Part shown: one piece after another, positions 35,329-44,519 of the stretch
Position numbering within the stretch: position 1 is the first letter of the stretch
Layout of the letters: the number at the start of each line of letters is the position of its first letter
Assembly (NCBI GenBank): GCA_002711995.1
Contig: PASN01000008.1
Span: 186,001-250,000, forward strand
Direction: 5' to 3'
DNA: 64,000 nucleotides
Source of the DNA: Halobacteriovoraceae bacterium
GTDB taxonomy: Bacteria > Bdellovibrionota > Bacteriovoracia > Bacteriovoracales > Bacteriovoracaceae
The notes under the pieces: generated by a model
What the model saw: the letters and a program-made list of their open reading frames with translations, nothing else
Told to the model about the DNA's origin: nothing
Database searches by the model: none
Program-made: the position numbers and the translations under genes

Positions 35329-35421
35329 ATGAGTTTATGGAAAGAACTTAAATCAAAAGCGTCTGAAAAGTTAAGATTGGCCTTAGTTGTCTTAATGGTC
35401 GACAAGAAGTACCGCGACTAG
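35329..35421 (+). CDS. Possible 30-residue small protein
   Basis: ATG with GGAAGA nine bases upstream, 30 codons, then TAG. The product is Lys-rich at the front, has a short hydrophobic stretch (LRLALVVLMV) and a charged end (DKKYRD), compatible with a small membrane-associated or amphipathic peptide. It stands alone in the 405-bp gap between two genes, starting 220 bp from the E1 gene and ending 93 bp before the next. No homologue comes to mind, so this rests on the SD and the composition only. Confidence 0.4.
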   Translation: MSLWKELKSKASEKLRLALVVLMVDKKYRD

Positions 35422-35514
35422 CATTCGTTGCAACTATCCTTCACATTCAAAAAATCGTTTTTACTGAGAGCAAATAGAGTTGAATGATCAAGACTCCTTT
35501 TTTTGGAGGTCTAG

Positions 35515-36297
35515 ATGTATCATGCACTCTTATTGCTGCTTTCACTTTTTCTATTGGCCTGCTCCCACTCTAGGCCAAAAATGCCCGAAGAGAGACGAAC
35601 TACTTTAAAAGCGCCAATCAATCAGAAAATTATAGGGTCAGACTTTCAAACCTTTCGAAAACAAAAAGTTTGCAAAAACAAATGTTCAACAACTGAATTT
35701 TCAAGAACTATGAACAAGCTTGGTTTTGTAAGGACGCCAGTCAGAAACCTCCAGCAAATTCTTCGCTCCCTTGATGAGGGGGTGACCGTGGTCTTTTATG
35801 ACGGAGGGGAATTTTTTGAAATTTATGGAAAAGAACTAAGAGACGAGGTGCTTTTTGCCCTTGATAAAAATCGCGCCCCTAGACGCTTTGGTTTTAAAAA
35901 CTTCATGTCTAAATGGGAAGGGGGCGGTTACTGGGCCAAAAGCTTCCTTCCCCCTCAACAGCTGAGGGACGAGAACATACCAAAGGATATCGTTTCCCAG
36001 GCCCACGCAATGGAAAAGAATACGCCTAAAAAAGCGATTAAACTGTATAGGCGTCTAATGGAGCTTGCTCTACACCCAGAAATATCCTACCACAGGGTTC
36101 ATAGAATCGACTCGACAACACCTAAGAAGGATCTTCTTCGTGTATATGAAGCTGGATTAAACAACCACCCCAATGAAAAGGCCGTTTGGAATGGCTATGT
36201 TCGTTTATTGAAGCAAACCGGAAAAAGACAAGAGGCGCACAAAGTTGAAAACAAGGTTAGTAAAATGTTCGGGTGGAGTGGGCAAAGATTACTATGA
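35515..36297 (+). CDS. Lipoprotein of unknown function with helical repeat-like C-terminus
   Basis: 260 residues with lipobox LLAC (MYHALLLLLSLFLLACS) and a strong SD (GGAGG). The middle part (FYDGGEFFEIYGKELRDEV, FGFKNFMSKWEGGGYW) is not a family I know. The last 90 residues (KKAIKLYRRLMELALHPE, LRVYEAGLNNHPNEKAVWNGYVRLLKQTGKRQEA) look like two or three TPR-type helix pairs, so it may bind partner proteins in the envelope. Confidence 0.65.
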   Translation: MYHALLLLLSLFLLACSHSRPKMPEERRTTLKAPINQKIIGSDFQTFRKQKVCKNKCSTTEFSRTMNKLGFVRTPVRNLQQILRSLDEGVTVVFYDGGEFFEIYGKELRDEVLFALDKNRAPRRFGFKNFMSKWEGGGYWAKSFLPPQQLRDENIPKDIVSQAHAMEKNTPKKAIKLYRRLMELALHPEISYHRVHRIDSTTPKKDLLRVYEAGLNNHPNEKAVWNGYVRLLKQTGKRQEAHKVENKVSKMFGWSGQRLL

Positions 36298-36302
36298 AAG
36301 GA

Positions 36303-36321
36303 CGGCCCATTAGATGGGCCG
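36303..36321. terminator. Shared hairpin between convergent genes
   Basis: CGGCCCAT pairs perfectly with ATGGGCCG around TAG. It lies 5 bp after the lipoprotein stop and 10 bp after the radical SAM stop on the other strand. The plus-strand tail CCTTGGTTATTT is moderately T-rich. Confidence 0.6.
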
Positions 36322-36331
36322 CCTTGGTTAT

Positions 36332-39043
36332 TTACGCTAGAAGTATTTCTGACTTAATTGGCCTATGAGTTTGTAGCCCTTTTGATTTAAGAACCTCAAT
36401 TATTTCACTTGGCCTTATTGATGAGCCTTGGTCAACCTTGGTTTTAATGAAAAGCCCCTGGCCTTTACAAGGAGAAACCTCATCTATAATGTTCATCTTT
36501 TCTTCAGGAAGTGAAAGTTCGCCTAAGAAGATATCCTCCACTTTTGGCTTGATGTCTTTTTGAATAAAAGACTTCTTCTTTTTATTGTAAGACTTAACAA
36601 GAATTTGATCTTGTTTCTTGATGTCTTCAACAGTTTGAGAAAGAACTTCTGGGTTATCCACCTTTATAAAGTAAGTGAACTCTTTAACCGAATCCTGAAT
36701 AGAAGGAACCTTGCCCACAACCTCTTCGATAGAGTTGAACAAAATGCCTTTTTCCGAATGCGCCTGAAGTCTATTTAGAATCTCTTCAGGGTTTTCCCAC
36801 TGCTCAGGAACTCTGACGTCAAAAAACTCTCTCAGAGAGCTAATGCCTAAAGTCAGAGCCGGGCCAAAAGAAATAAGAGGTCTAGATTTGTACCCTTCAG
36901 AGTGAAGGATCTCAATGTCCGCCCTCTTAAAGATTCTTGCAACAATCTTTTGAGTGTCCAAGTGACTGATAAAGCTTAGAGGACCAATTTTAGAAAACTC
37001 AATTCTATACTTGTGGCCAACGTTTTGTCCTCTTTTTTCGCGAAGCTCAACAATCTTCTTTCGCTCTTTAGGTGGCTCGTATGGAAGGTCTTCAACAGCA
37101 TTCATTGAGCCCAAGTAATCTCTTCTTTCTTCAACCATTTCTTTAAGGTCACACTCAACGCCACAGTGGTAACAAACGATTCTTTTCTTATCCACATCAA
37201 AGGTCTTCTCAAGCGCCTCAAGGTTAGTGTGGTGAACAATCATCCCAGCAACTTTGCCACAAGGAGGAGAAAGTCTATTTTTAGTTGCCTTCTTCCACTC
37301 TCTTTCCAAGAACTTGTCTTCAAGACCGACATCAATATGATCCCAAGGAAGCCTTGATTTAACAGGAATAGTTCCAAGCATGTATTGAGGGTCAATCCCA
37401 GACTCTTCTAGAGCTTCCATCCACTTTTCATGCTCGAAAGTTTCGTCCCAACCATCAAAACGACAGCCTTTTGTCCATGCGCTGTAAATCATGTTTCCAA
37501 CTCTTCTATCCCCTCTGGAAACAATGCCTTCAAGGTGAGAGATTTTAGAGAAGTGCTTTCTAAAAGAGAGTCCGTACTTTACAGCGTAATCCTTCAGAAG
37601 GTTTTGCTTTCTAATAATTTCTTCAAGAGTGATCATGCTTGACCACTGAAATGGAGTGTGTGGTTTAGGCACAAATGAAGATGCGGAAATAGTGATGTTT
37701 GGATTTTTGACTCCACACTCTCTTTGAGCAACTTGTCTGGCCTTCATCCCTGTTTCCATGATGGCTATGACATCTTCATCCTCTTCAGTTGGAAGGCCAA
37801 TCATGAAATAAAGCTTCATTTTCTTCCAACCTCTGCTAAAGACTTCTCTAGCAGTGTTCATCATATCTTGTTCAGAAACGTTTTTATTTATAACCTTTCT
37901 CATCCTTTCACTACCCGCTTCGGGAGCAAAAGTAAGGGAGGTGTTTCTCACTTCAGCAAGTTTGTCTAAAACCCTATTATCAAGTCCGTACGCTCTTAGA
38001 GAGCTGATTCCCAGAGTTGACCTGTCTTTAGAAAGTTTGTCCAAAAGGTCCACTACAAGAGGTGTTACAGCGGAATAGTCCGCAGTGGAAAGACAAGTCA
38101 AACTGGCCTCGTCGAATCCACCATTTTTTATGCCATCCAAAACGAGATTCATAACATCAACAGGCTTCCTCTCTCTAACTGGACGATAGATCATGCCGGC
38201 CTGGCAAAATCTACAACCTTCAGTGCACCCTCTGCTCAACTCAACTGAAAACCTATCAAAGATTGCAGTCATGTGAGGTATTGGGGATTTGGTTGGAAAT
38301 GGGTAGTCCTTGAGACTATCCACAAAATATCTTTTTACTCTAGTTGCAATTTCTCCATCAAACTCAGGCTTAGGACCTGTTACGACTTCTAATTTGCTGT
38401 CTTCATCGATTTCAGTCTCATAGAAGCTTGGAACATAGATGCCTTCCCACTTTGCAAGCTCAAAGAGGATGTGATCTCTTTTAAGTCCAGCTCTTCTTGC
38501 TTCACCTATGAAATGAACGATTCGAGAGAAAATTTTCTCGCCATCTCCAATCAGAACGAAATCCAAGAATGGAGCGATAGGCTCAGGGTGAGTTGCACAT
38601 GGGCCACCGGCAATTACAAATGGCTCTTCTTCTTTTCTATCTTTTTGCCACACGCTTATTCCACCAAGGTCAAGCATGTTCAAGATATTGGTGTAGCTCA
38701 TCTCATATTGAAGAGAAAAACCAACAACATCAAAGTCTTTCAAAGGCTTAAAGTTTTCAAGAGAAACAAGTGGAAGCTCACGCTCTCTAAGCTTTTCTTC
38801 CATGTCGACCCATGGAGCAAAACATCTCTCGGCGCATAGGCCTTCATGCTTGTTTACTTCTTCATATAAAATTTTAAAGCCAAGGTGGCTCATACCTATT
38901 TCGTAAACATCTGGAAAACATAAGGCAGCACGCCCAATCATTGAGTCCCAATCTTTTTGAAGAATGAAGTGTTCTCCTCCAATATATCGTGCTGGTTTTT
39001 GTAGATCGTCTAAAAAGGACGCGTAGGGATTTTTTCTTTTCAT
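36332..39043 (-). CDS. Radical SAM protein of the TIGR03960 type fused to a DUF2344 domain
   Basis: 903 residues. An N-terminal domain (about 1-250) of the kind found in TIGR03960 proteins, with CFPDVYEIGMSHLG, is followed by a radical SAM core holding RGCTEGCRFCQAG (CxxxCxxC, about 272-280). A four-cysteine-like knuckle follows (VCYHCGVECDL, near 630), and the last 230 residues (YRIEFSKIGPLSFISHLDTQ...) are a DUF2344 domain. The two parts are separate genes in many Firmicutes and one gene in others. In other genomes they sit near ribonuclease E/G, hinting at RNA modification, but the substrate is not established. No neighbour suggests more. Confidence 0.85.
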   Translation of the reverse strand: MKRKNPYASFLDDLQKPARYIGGEHFILQKDWDSMIGRAALCFPDVYEIGMSHLGFKILYEEVNKHEGLCAERCFAPWVDMEEKLRERELPLVSLENFKPLKDFDVVGFSLQYEMSYTNILNMLDLGGISVWQKDRKEEEPFVIAGGPCATHPEPIAPFLDFVLIGDGEKIFSRIVHFIGEARRAGLKRDHILFELAKWEGIYVPSFYETEIDEDSKLEVVTGPKPEFDGEIATRVKRYFVDSLKDYPFPTKSPIPHMTAIFDRFSVELSRGCTEGCRFCQAGMIYRPVRERKPVDVMNLVLDGIKNGGFDEASLTCLSTADYSAVTPLVVDLLDKLSKDRSTLGISSLRAYGLDNRVLDKLAEVRNTSLTFAPEAGSERMRKVINKNVSEQDMMNTAREVFSRGWKKMKLYFMIGLPTEEDEDVIAIMETGMKARQVAQRECGVKNPNITISASSFVPKPHTPFQWSSMITLEEIIRKQNLLKDYAVKYGLSFRKHFSKISHLEGIVSRGDRRVGNMIYSAWTKGCRFDGWDETFEHEKWMEALEESGIDPQYMLGTIPVKSRLPWDHIDVGLEDKFLEREWKKATKNRLSPPCGKVAGMIVHHTNLEALEKTFDVDKKRIVCYHCGVECDLKEMVEERRDYLGSMNAVEDLPYEPPKERKKIVELREKRGQNVGHKYRIEFSKIGPLSFISHLDTQKIVARIFKRADIEILHSEGYKSRPLISFGPALTLGISSLREFFDVRVPEQWENPEEILNRLQAHSEKGILFNSIEEVVGKVPSIQDSVKEFTYFIKVDNPEVLSQTVEDIKKQDQILVKSYNKKKKSFIQKDIKPKVEDIFLGELSLPEEKMNIIDEVSPCKGQGLFIKTKVDQGSSIRPSEIIEVLKSKGLQTHRPIKSEILLA

Positions 39044-39190
39044 TTTGAAAATACCTTTAGTGTTTGTTTACCATTGAGGTTAATGGGAGGGAGTCTAACC
39101 CTCTTTTTTCGAAGAGTTTTAACAACTCTTGTCATTTTTGGCCATCAATTAATAAATTTGAGTGTAATGAGTGGAAATAATTACAAAAGC

Positions 39191-40291
39191 TTAGAAGCCA
39201 GAAGCGATAGAAATCACGTATCTTCTATCTTCTTTTTCCCGGTAAGCGTCAGACTCTCTCGAGCTTTCAATAGCATAGGTGGTTAAATCAAAAATGAATC
39301 TTTTATTTCTAACCCCAACTCCCCCAGAGCCCCAGCCATCTCCAGCGCCAAGCCTCACAAAAAAGGTTCTCGCCCAATCAAACTCCATACCAAATAGAAG
39401 TTTTCTCTTCATCCCCACATTTTCATAATAGTTGCCCACATCTTTATAGTTGGCCTCAATATGAAGTCGCGCATTCCTTGCTGTATAAGGAGTTAGAGAG
39501 AAACCGACATCTGTCGTTTGAGGAATCTTATCCGGAGCCCCACCCAACTCAGCATCATACCAGTCAGAGCCAGATGAGTTTCTGTAAACGACTGAAAAGG
39601 TCGGCAGCATAAATATAGGCAGAGTTATTCGAGTGCCGGCCACAAGATAAGTCATAGAACCCTTTCTATAATCAACCTCTTCATCGATTGTGGTTGGGTC
39701 TGTAGGAGCAAAATCCTTTTGAATTTGTTTTCTTGTAAGATAGGTTCCAGAAATACCAAATTTAACAACACCGCCAAAGAGGGACAAGTTCAATGCCACA
39801 ACCGGGCCCCAGTCAGTTCTCTCTGCCAATTCAAAATCACTGGTGGAGCTTTCCAGTCGCCCCCTGTTTTGTTTTGAATAAACCCAGCCAAGTGTTAGGC
39901 CTCTAAATGTTATATTGGGAAATAAGGCCACTCTTGCGTGGGACGTGTTGCCAGGATCCTCGGCCATTAACTCTCTAAGGCCATCCGCCTTAAAGGCCTT
40001 TGTGTAATTGGTCATGGAATCAAAAAAGCTCCCCTGTCCACCGGTCACATCGAGGTAACCGTTGTTAGTTTCCAAGTGAATATTTGTAAGGTGGAATTGA
40101 ACTCCTCTCACAGTTCCAAGACCTGCTGGGTTGTAAAATGCTGACCACGAATCATCAACCTTGTTCATATAAGCATTCCCCATGGCCAATGCCCTGGAAG
40201 ATGTCATCAGTTCTGGATAGGCAGCATCCTCAAACTCGAGAATTGCCCAGCTCAATTGTGAAAAAATCAATGTTAATAAAATTAGTTTCAT
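39191..40291 (-). CDS. Outer-membrane beta-barrel protein (PorV/FadL-like)
   Basis: 366 residues from ATG 40291, with AGAAGG ten bases upstream and a signal peptide MKLILLTLIFSQLSWA; an upstream in-frame start at 40354 would bury the signal. After the signal comes SSRALAMGNAYMNKVDDSWSAFYNPAGLG, a motif shared by FadL/OMPP1-like and PorV-type barrels. The body alternates hydrophobic and polar residues in strand-length stretches, and the protein ends in phenylalanine, as BAM substrates do. Probably a transport or assembly pore. The upstream gene encodes a likely partner lipoprotein. Confidence 0.7.
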   Translation of the reverse strand: MKLILLTLIFSQLSWAILEFEDAAYPELMTSSRALAMGNAYMNKVDDSWSAFYNPAGLGTVRGVQFHLTNIHLETNNGYLDVTGGQGSFFDSMTNYTKAFKADGLRELMAEDPGNTSHARVALFPNITFRGLTLGWVYSKQNRGRLESSTSDFELAERTDWGPVVALNLSLFGGVVKFGISGTYLTRKQIQKDFAPTDPTTIDEEVDYRKGSMTYLVAGTRITLPIFMLPTFSVVYRNSSGSDWYDAELGGAPDKIPQTTDVGFSLTPYTARNARLHIEANYKDVGNYYENVGMKRKLLFGMEFDWARTFFVRLGAGDGWGSGGVGVRNKRFIFDLTTYAIESSRESDAYREKEDRRYVISIASGF

Positions 40292-40369
40292 TCGTGAAAA
40301 ACCTTCTATTCCCTGACTAAATTTTAACATGCATAGAGCTACAACTCTTTGCAAGGGCAGAAGTTTCCT

Positions 40370-41092
40370 TTAAAAACCAGCACTCAGAGCATATCCAAAC
40401 GAGGTGTAATTCTTAGTTTCAGTGTTTGACCAAGTGATCCTTTGAAAGGCAAGCTCTAGTTTTAATTTGAAATTGGCCCCTCCAAGCTCCATACCACCCT
40501 GGAGTCCCAAAATATTATCGGCCGCGTAGTCAAATTCATCGGAATTAAAACTTGGAGTGGCATTTTCAACAGTTCCCTGAATTCGGTAGCTTGTAAGTGA
40601 AACACTGTCATATAGAAGCAGCCAAGAATTTGGTCTATAGCCATGAATTATTGAGAAATCCTGAGCGTCAGACTTAAGCTTTACATCATAGGTGCCTTCA
40701 AAGCTGTCTCTTTCAGCTCCCATGGCCAACGTGAAAGCCACCTTATGTCCGGATGCCTGAGCCTTGGAAGGATCCCCCACTACCTGAACTTTGATTCCTA
40801 AAAGGCTCGTGGACTGCTCGGGAATCCTTATAAATATGTCTGCGGTCCTTGCGACTCCCAACCCTAGGACAAGTTCACGGTTCATGATCTTGCCCATCTT
40901 TAAGGGATTGTCTGTTCTGCTCCCCACAAAATCTAAAAGCCCCTCACTTACACCAGTTTGCTTGTACTCCATATTCAACCCATACCCTATCGCCTCAGGC
41001 GAAATCATTCGGTTAATTGGGGCCTTAATCCTTTGGGCACATGAGCTCATTAACAATAGTATAAGTGGGATTATTAAATTCATCCCAATCAT
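40370..41092 (-). CDS. Outer-membrane-type lipoprotein of unknown function
   Basis: 240 residues with lipobox MSSC. Two ATGs are possible: 41092 (MIGMNLIIPLILLLMSSC) or 41083 (MNLIIPLILLLMSSC); neither has an SD. The body is beta-rich and ends with YALSAGF, a C-terminal phenylalanine that is usual for barrel strands, matching the gene 78 bp downstream. Hence it may be a small barrel with an acylated N-terminus or a partner of that barrel. No family recognised. Confidence 0.6.
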   Translation of the reverse strand: MIGMNLIIPLILLLMSSCAQRIKAPINRMISPEAIGYGLNMEYKQTGVSEGLLDFVGSRTDNPLKMGKIMNRELVLGLGVARTADIFIRIPEQSTSLLGIKVQVVGDPSKAQASGHKVAFTLAMGAERDSFEGTYDVKLKSDAQDFSIIHGYRPNSWLLLYDSVSLTSYRIQGTVENATPSFNSDEFDYAADNILGLQGGMELGGANFKLKLELAFQRITWSNTETKNYTSFGYALSAGF

Positions 41093-41226
41093 ATTATCAA
41101 TAATTTAAACAACTTATAGCTAGGGGAAATTATGGCCTAAGCTTTTCTGCCAATAATTCCTGCCATTTGATTGAAGTTCGAGAACTTTTGATCCCTAGAA
41201 AAGCAGTTGAAAAATGCCATTAATGC

Positions 41227-41257
41227 CTTAAATACTGGGAAAAATAGCTTAAATACT
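41227..41257. repeat. Direct repeat CTTAAATACT, 21-bp period
   Basis: CTTAAATACT occurs at 41227-41236 and again at 41248-41257, exactly two helical turns apart and upstream of the repeat-lipoprotein gene. Could be tandem binding sites on one face of the helix. Confidence 0.4.
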
Positions 41258-41285
41258 TAAACATTACGCTTTCTTAAGCCGATTA
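41258..41285 (+). promoter_or_regulatory. Candidate sigma-28 (FliA)-like promoter
   Basis: TAAA (41258-41261), 16 bp, then GCCGATTA (41278-41285), one mismatch from the FliA -10 consensus GCCGATAA and one base longer in spacing. It ends 27 nt before the ATG at 41313. Chance matches of this quality are not rare, so it is only a candidate. Confidence 0.3.
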
Positions 41286-41312
41286 GAAGTTAAAATAAAG
41301 CATTGGAAGCTT

Positions 41313-44300
41313 ATGAAATCACTACTACTTACCATTCTTGCAATCCTTCTATCTGGCTGTTTTGAAGAAACAATTGAAGATCCAGGTGGTCTCTTTGCAG
41401 AACATAAATCAGCTGAGGATTCACTAACGATCTCTCTTCCATCCGATGCGACTTACGTGGACACTGAAGAGTTGGTTTTTTATGTTGAGCACCCATTTGT
41501 GCTTACAGTTACAGGCACTCCGAGACTTTCTTTAAATATTGGTGGAACCACCAGATACGCAGATTACTCAGCGGGTAGTGGAACCAAGAGATTGCAATTT
41601 GTATACACCGTTCAAGGAACTGATAACGATGCTGATGGAATTTCATTCGGCTCCAACTCTATAGATTTAAATGGCGGCACAATAACGTTTAATGATGGCA
41701 CTGCGGCTCAGAACGCTAGCCTTAGCTTTAGTCCAGGGGACACTTCCGCAATTATAGTGGATAATACAGGGCCTGTTATTTCATCTATAACACCGCCGCT
41801 GGACAACACCTACATGGTTGACGCAAGCTTGACCTTCTTTGCAACTTTTGACGAAGAAGTTTACGTTACAGGGACGCCTCAGATGCAGGTAAATATAAAT
41901 GGAAGCTTGGTCAACGTTGCTTACACAGGCGGCAGTGGAACCACCAGACTGACCTTTAGGCACACCGTCTTGTCGACAGACTTGGATATGGATGGCATCA
42001 CCATCACTCCCCCGCTTCTTTTAAACTCAGGTACGATTAAAGATGAGGCTGGCAATGACGCCACTTTGACCTTTGCTTTGCAAAACTTGCCAAACGTTTA
42101 TTTAGACGGAGACATGCCCTACATTGTCTCTGCAATAGATCCGGTTGATAAGACTTATGTCCCTGGAGACACTATTGAGGTTTCATACACTTTCACAGAA
42201 GTAGTAAATGTGACAGGAACTCCCAGAGTAGGAATTGATATTGGTGGCAACGTTCGATACGCGGACTTCCTTTCAGGTAGTGGTAGCGACACACTCGTAT
42301 TTTCTCATTCGCTTGTTTCAGGGAATGAAGATGATGATGGCGTTGACGTTGCCGACATCATAGATTTAAATGGTGGAACTATCCAAGATGCCGAAGGAAA
42401 GAACGCAAATATCATTTTCTACCTTGCAAAAACACCGGGAGCAATTGTGCACGCTCCCCTTCCAACTGTAACTTCAATTGTTATCCCTTCTGCTCCCGCC
42501 GATGGGTACTTTAATCTTGGCGAAGAGATCTTCTTTACCCTGAACTTCAATGATGAAGTAGACACTACAGGCCTTCCTCAGCTTGTGATGGAACTAACCA
42601 CACTTTCTCCGACCTTAACCTATGTCGACTACAACTCAGGCTCAGGAAGTTCAAGCTTGGTTATGAGGTATGTGGTTCAAACCGGCGATGAGGATCATGA
42701 CGGACTTACACTAAACTCGATGTTAAACCTAAACGGTGGAACAATTCAAAACGCCAACGGTACGAACGCAAACCTGGATATCTCAACAGCTATCGCAGCA
42801 ATTGACACTAGCACTTTGTTAGTGGATGCCCTAACTCCGACCGTTGAGTCCATTACTCCTCCCGCGAACGCAACTTATGCAATTGGAGATGCTTTAAACT
42901 TTGCTTTTAATTTCAACGAAACAATCAATGTAACTGGAACGCCCCGAGTGGCCCTGGATATAGGAGGCGCAACAAGGTATGCGACCTACCAGTCTGGAAG
43001 TGGGTCATCGAATTTAACATTCAGGTACACGGTTCAAAACTCTGACCTAGATACTGACGGCATAAGTATTACATCAAATTCGGTAGACCTAAACGGCGGC
43101 TCACTAATTGACTTGGGTGGCAATGCAGCTGACCTGGATATTTCTTCTGTAAAGCCCAATCTTAGCTCAGTCTTGGTGGACGGCATAAGGCCAACTGTGA
43201 CGGGTATTGCAATAACTGCAAGCACCTACACAGAAACACAGGTCATCACTGCGACCGTCACCTATGACGACACTGTTAATATAACTGGCTCTCCAAGAAT
43301 TCCAGCAACTTTTGAAACTATGGCCGCAAGCCCAGAGCTTGTTTATCAGGCAGGCTCGGGCAGCAGCACCGTAACTTTTTCATACACAGTAGTAGATGGA
43401 GACGGCGATCCCAATGGAATAGACTTGAGTGCCATAACTCTTTCAGGAGGAACAATCCAAGATATTAATGGCAATAATGCAAATCTCACTCTTTCCACGA
43501 CCAACTTTCCAAGTGTTTTAGTGGACGCTATAGATCCTACAGCAACATTAACCACGCCGGCGAATGGCTCTTACATAAACGCCTCTACCGACTCAACAAC
43601 CTTCGCAATCGCGGGAACATGCGATGATGCCACGGCAACTGTTGACATAAAAATTGATGGAGTTAGCGCCGCAGGGCAAGCAGGAGTATCGTGCGATGGA
43701 ACAAATCTTTCAGGCACTTTTAACTCCACAGGACTTTCCGAGGGTGCGAAATCTTTTACAGTAGACATCACCGACACTGTTGGAAATAGCTCTAGCTCAA
43801 CGGCAAATACGGTTACTAAAGACACAGTTGCCCCAACATTAGACTCAGTTGCCGCTCCCGCAAATGGAAACTATGCTTTGGCATCCAACATGGACTTCAC
43901 CGCAACTTTCTCAGAGAGCGTAACGGTGACAGGAACCCGTTTAAGTTTAACCGTCGGGTCCAGCACTTTATATGCCAATTACAATTCCGGCAGTTCCACA
44001 TCGAATATAGTTTATCGCTACACAATTGGTGCATCGGACTACGATGAAGATGGAGTGGTTCTTAACAGTCCTTTGGAATATAACGGTGGTTCAATTACAG
44101 ACCTTGCAGGTAATGCATTATCAAGTAATGCCTTCGCCGCTCCGAACACATCACTTATTAATGTTAATGACGGCGAACCTCAGTTTGAATGGTATGACTC
44201 CACTCCCGCATTAGTAGGTACCTATGATTACGGAGACCCAAATGCGAACACTTCAGAAACCTTTACGGTTAGAAACATTGGAACGGCACCGACCAAGGCA

Positions 44301-44519
44301 AGCTTTCAAATAAATGTGAATAATAATGATGGAGCTGTATTTGTAATTGCGACCGATAACTGTACAGGAAACCTTATAGCAATCAATGACACTTGCGCTG
44401 TTACAATCGATTATAACGATATCGGGGCACCTGGTTTAAAAACAGGTGACGCAACGGCCGACGATCCAGGCTTTACAGTTAATCCAGGATACACCTTGAA
44501 CCTTGAGGGGACACGATGA
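41313..44519 (+). CDS. Large surface lipoprotein with Ig-like repeats carrying DxDxDG motifs
   Basis: 1068 residues; lipobox LSGC then acidic start. Residues about 35-700 hold six homologous repeats of about 105-115 residues, each with VTGTP.., RYA.Y.SGSG, TVxxxDxDxDG, LNGG.I.D..GN and a VDxxxP hinge. A different Ig-like domain (about 735-835, ending KDTVAP) and a seventh repeat (about 835-945) follow, and then a choice-of-anchor-like domain (FTVRNIGTAPTKASFQI, CAVTIDY). The acidic motif in each repeat (DNDADG, DLDMDG, NEDDDG, DEDHDG, DLDTDG, DGDPNG, DYDEDG) resembles calcium-binding loops. Probably a stalk or adhesin on the outer surface. GGAAG is the SD. The next gene starts inside its stop (ATGA). 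Confidence 0.78.
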   Translation: MKSLLLTILAILLSGCFEETIEDPGGLFAEHKSAEDSLTISLPSDATYVDTEELVFYVEHPFVLTVTGTPRLSLNIGGTTRYADYSAGSGTKRLQFVYTVQGTDNDADGISFGSNSIDLNGGTITFNDGTAAQNASLSFSPGDTSAIIVDNTGPVISSITPPLDNTYMVDASLTFFATFDEEVYVTGTPQMQVNINGSLVNVAYTGGSGTTRLTFRHTVLSTDLDMDGITITPPLLLNSGTIKDEAGNDATLTFALQNLPNVYLDGDMPYIVSAIDPVDKTYVPGDTIEVSYTFTEVVNVTGTPRVGIDIGGNVRYADFLSGSGSDTLVFSHSLVSGNEDDDGVDVADIIDLNGGTIQDAEGKNANIIFYLAKTPGAIVHAPLPTVTSIVIPSAPADGYFNLGEEIFFTLNFNDEVDTTGLPQLVMELTTLSPTLTYVDYNSGSGSSSLVMRYVVQTGDEDHDGLTLNSMLNLNGGTIQNANGTNANLDISTAIAAIDTSTLLVDALTPTVESITPPANATYAIGDALNFAFNFNETINVTGTPRVALDIGGATRYATYQSGSGSSNLTFRYTVQNSDLDTDGISITSNSVDLNGGSLIDLGGNAADLDISSVKPNLSSVLVDGIRPTVTGIAITASTYTETQVITATVTYDDTVNITGSPRIPATFETMAASPELVYQAGSGSSTVTFSYTVVDGDGDPNGIDLSAITLSGGTIQDINGNNANLTLSTTNFPSVLVDAIDPTATLTTPANGSYINASTDSTTFAIAGTCDDATATVDIKIDGVSAAGQAGVSCDGTNLSGTFNSTGLSEGAKSFTVDITDTVGNSSSSTANTVTKDTVAPTLDSVAAPANGNYALASNMDFTATFSESVTVTGTRLSLTVGSSTLYANYNSGSSTSNIVYRYTIGASDYDEDGVVLNSPLEYNGGSITDLAGNALSSNAFAAPNTSLINVNDGEPQFEWYDSTPALVGTYDYGDPNANTSETFTVRNIGTAPTKASFQINVNNNDGAVFVIATDNCTGNLIAINDTCAVTIDYNDIGAPGLKTGDATADDPGFTVNPGYTLNLEGTR
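41400..44160 (+). repeat. Seven copies of a ~330-bp coding repeat
   Basis: The repeats encode the VTGTP / RYA / DxDxDG / LNGG / GN / VD units of the surface lipoprotein. The copies have diverged (fourth and sixth most), so they are old duplications, with one unrelated Ig-like module between copies six and seven. Confidence 0.7.

Noticed and set aside
39087-39109. GAGGG-AGTCTAA-CCCTC-TTTTTT on the plus strand, a terminator-like hairpin
   Set aside because: No plus-strand gene ends upstream of it before the one at 36297, which has its own hairpin. The stem is only 5 bp. It may stop antisense transcription, but that cannot be supported.
43034-43825. Minus-strand frames inside the repeat lipoprotein gene
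   Set aside because: They arise from repeated codon patterns of the sense strand and have no SD.
41227-44160. Possible CRISPR or phase-variation repeats
   Set aside because: The repeats are diverged coding repeats of about 330 bp and one 10-bp pair; there is no regular spacer structure.
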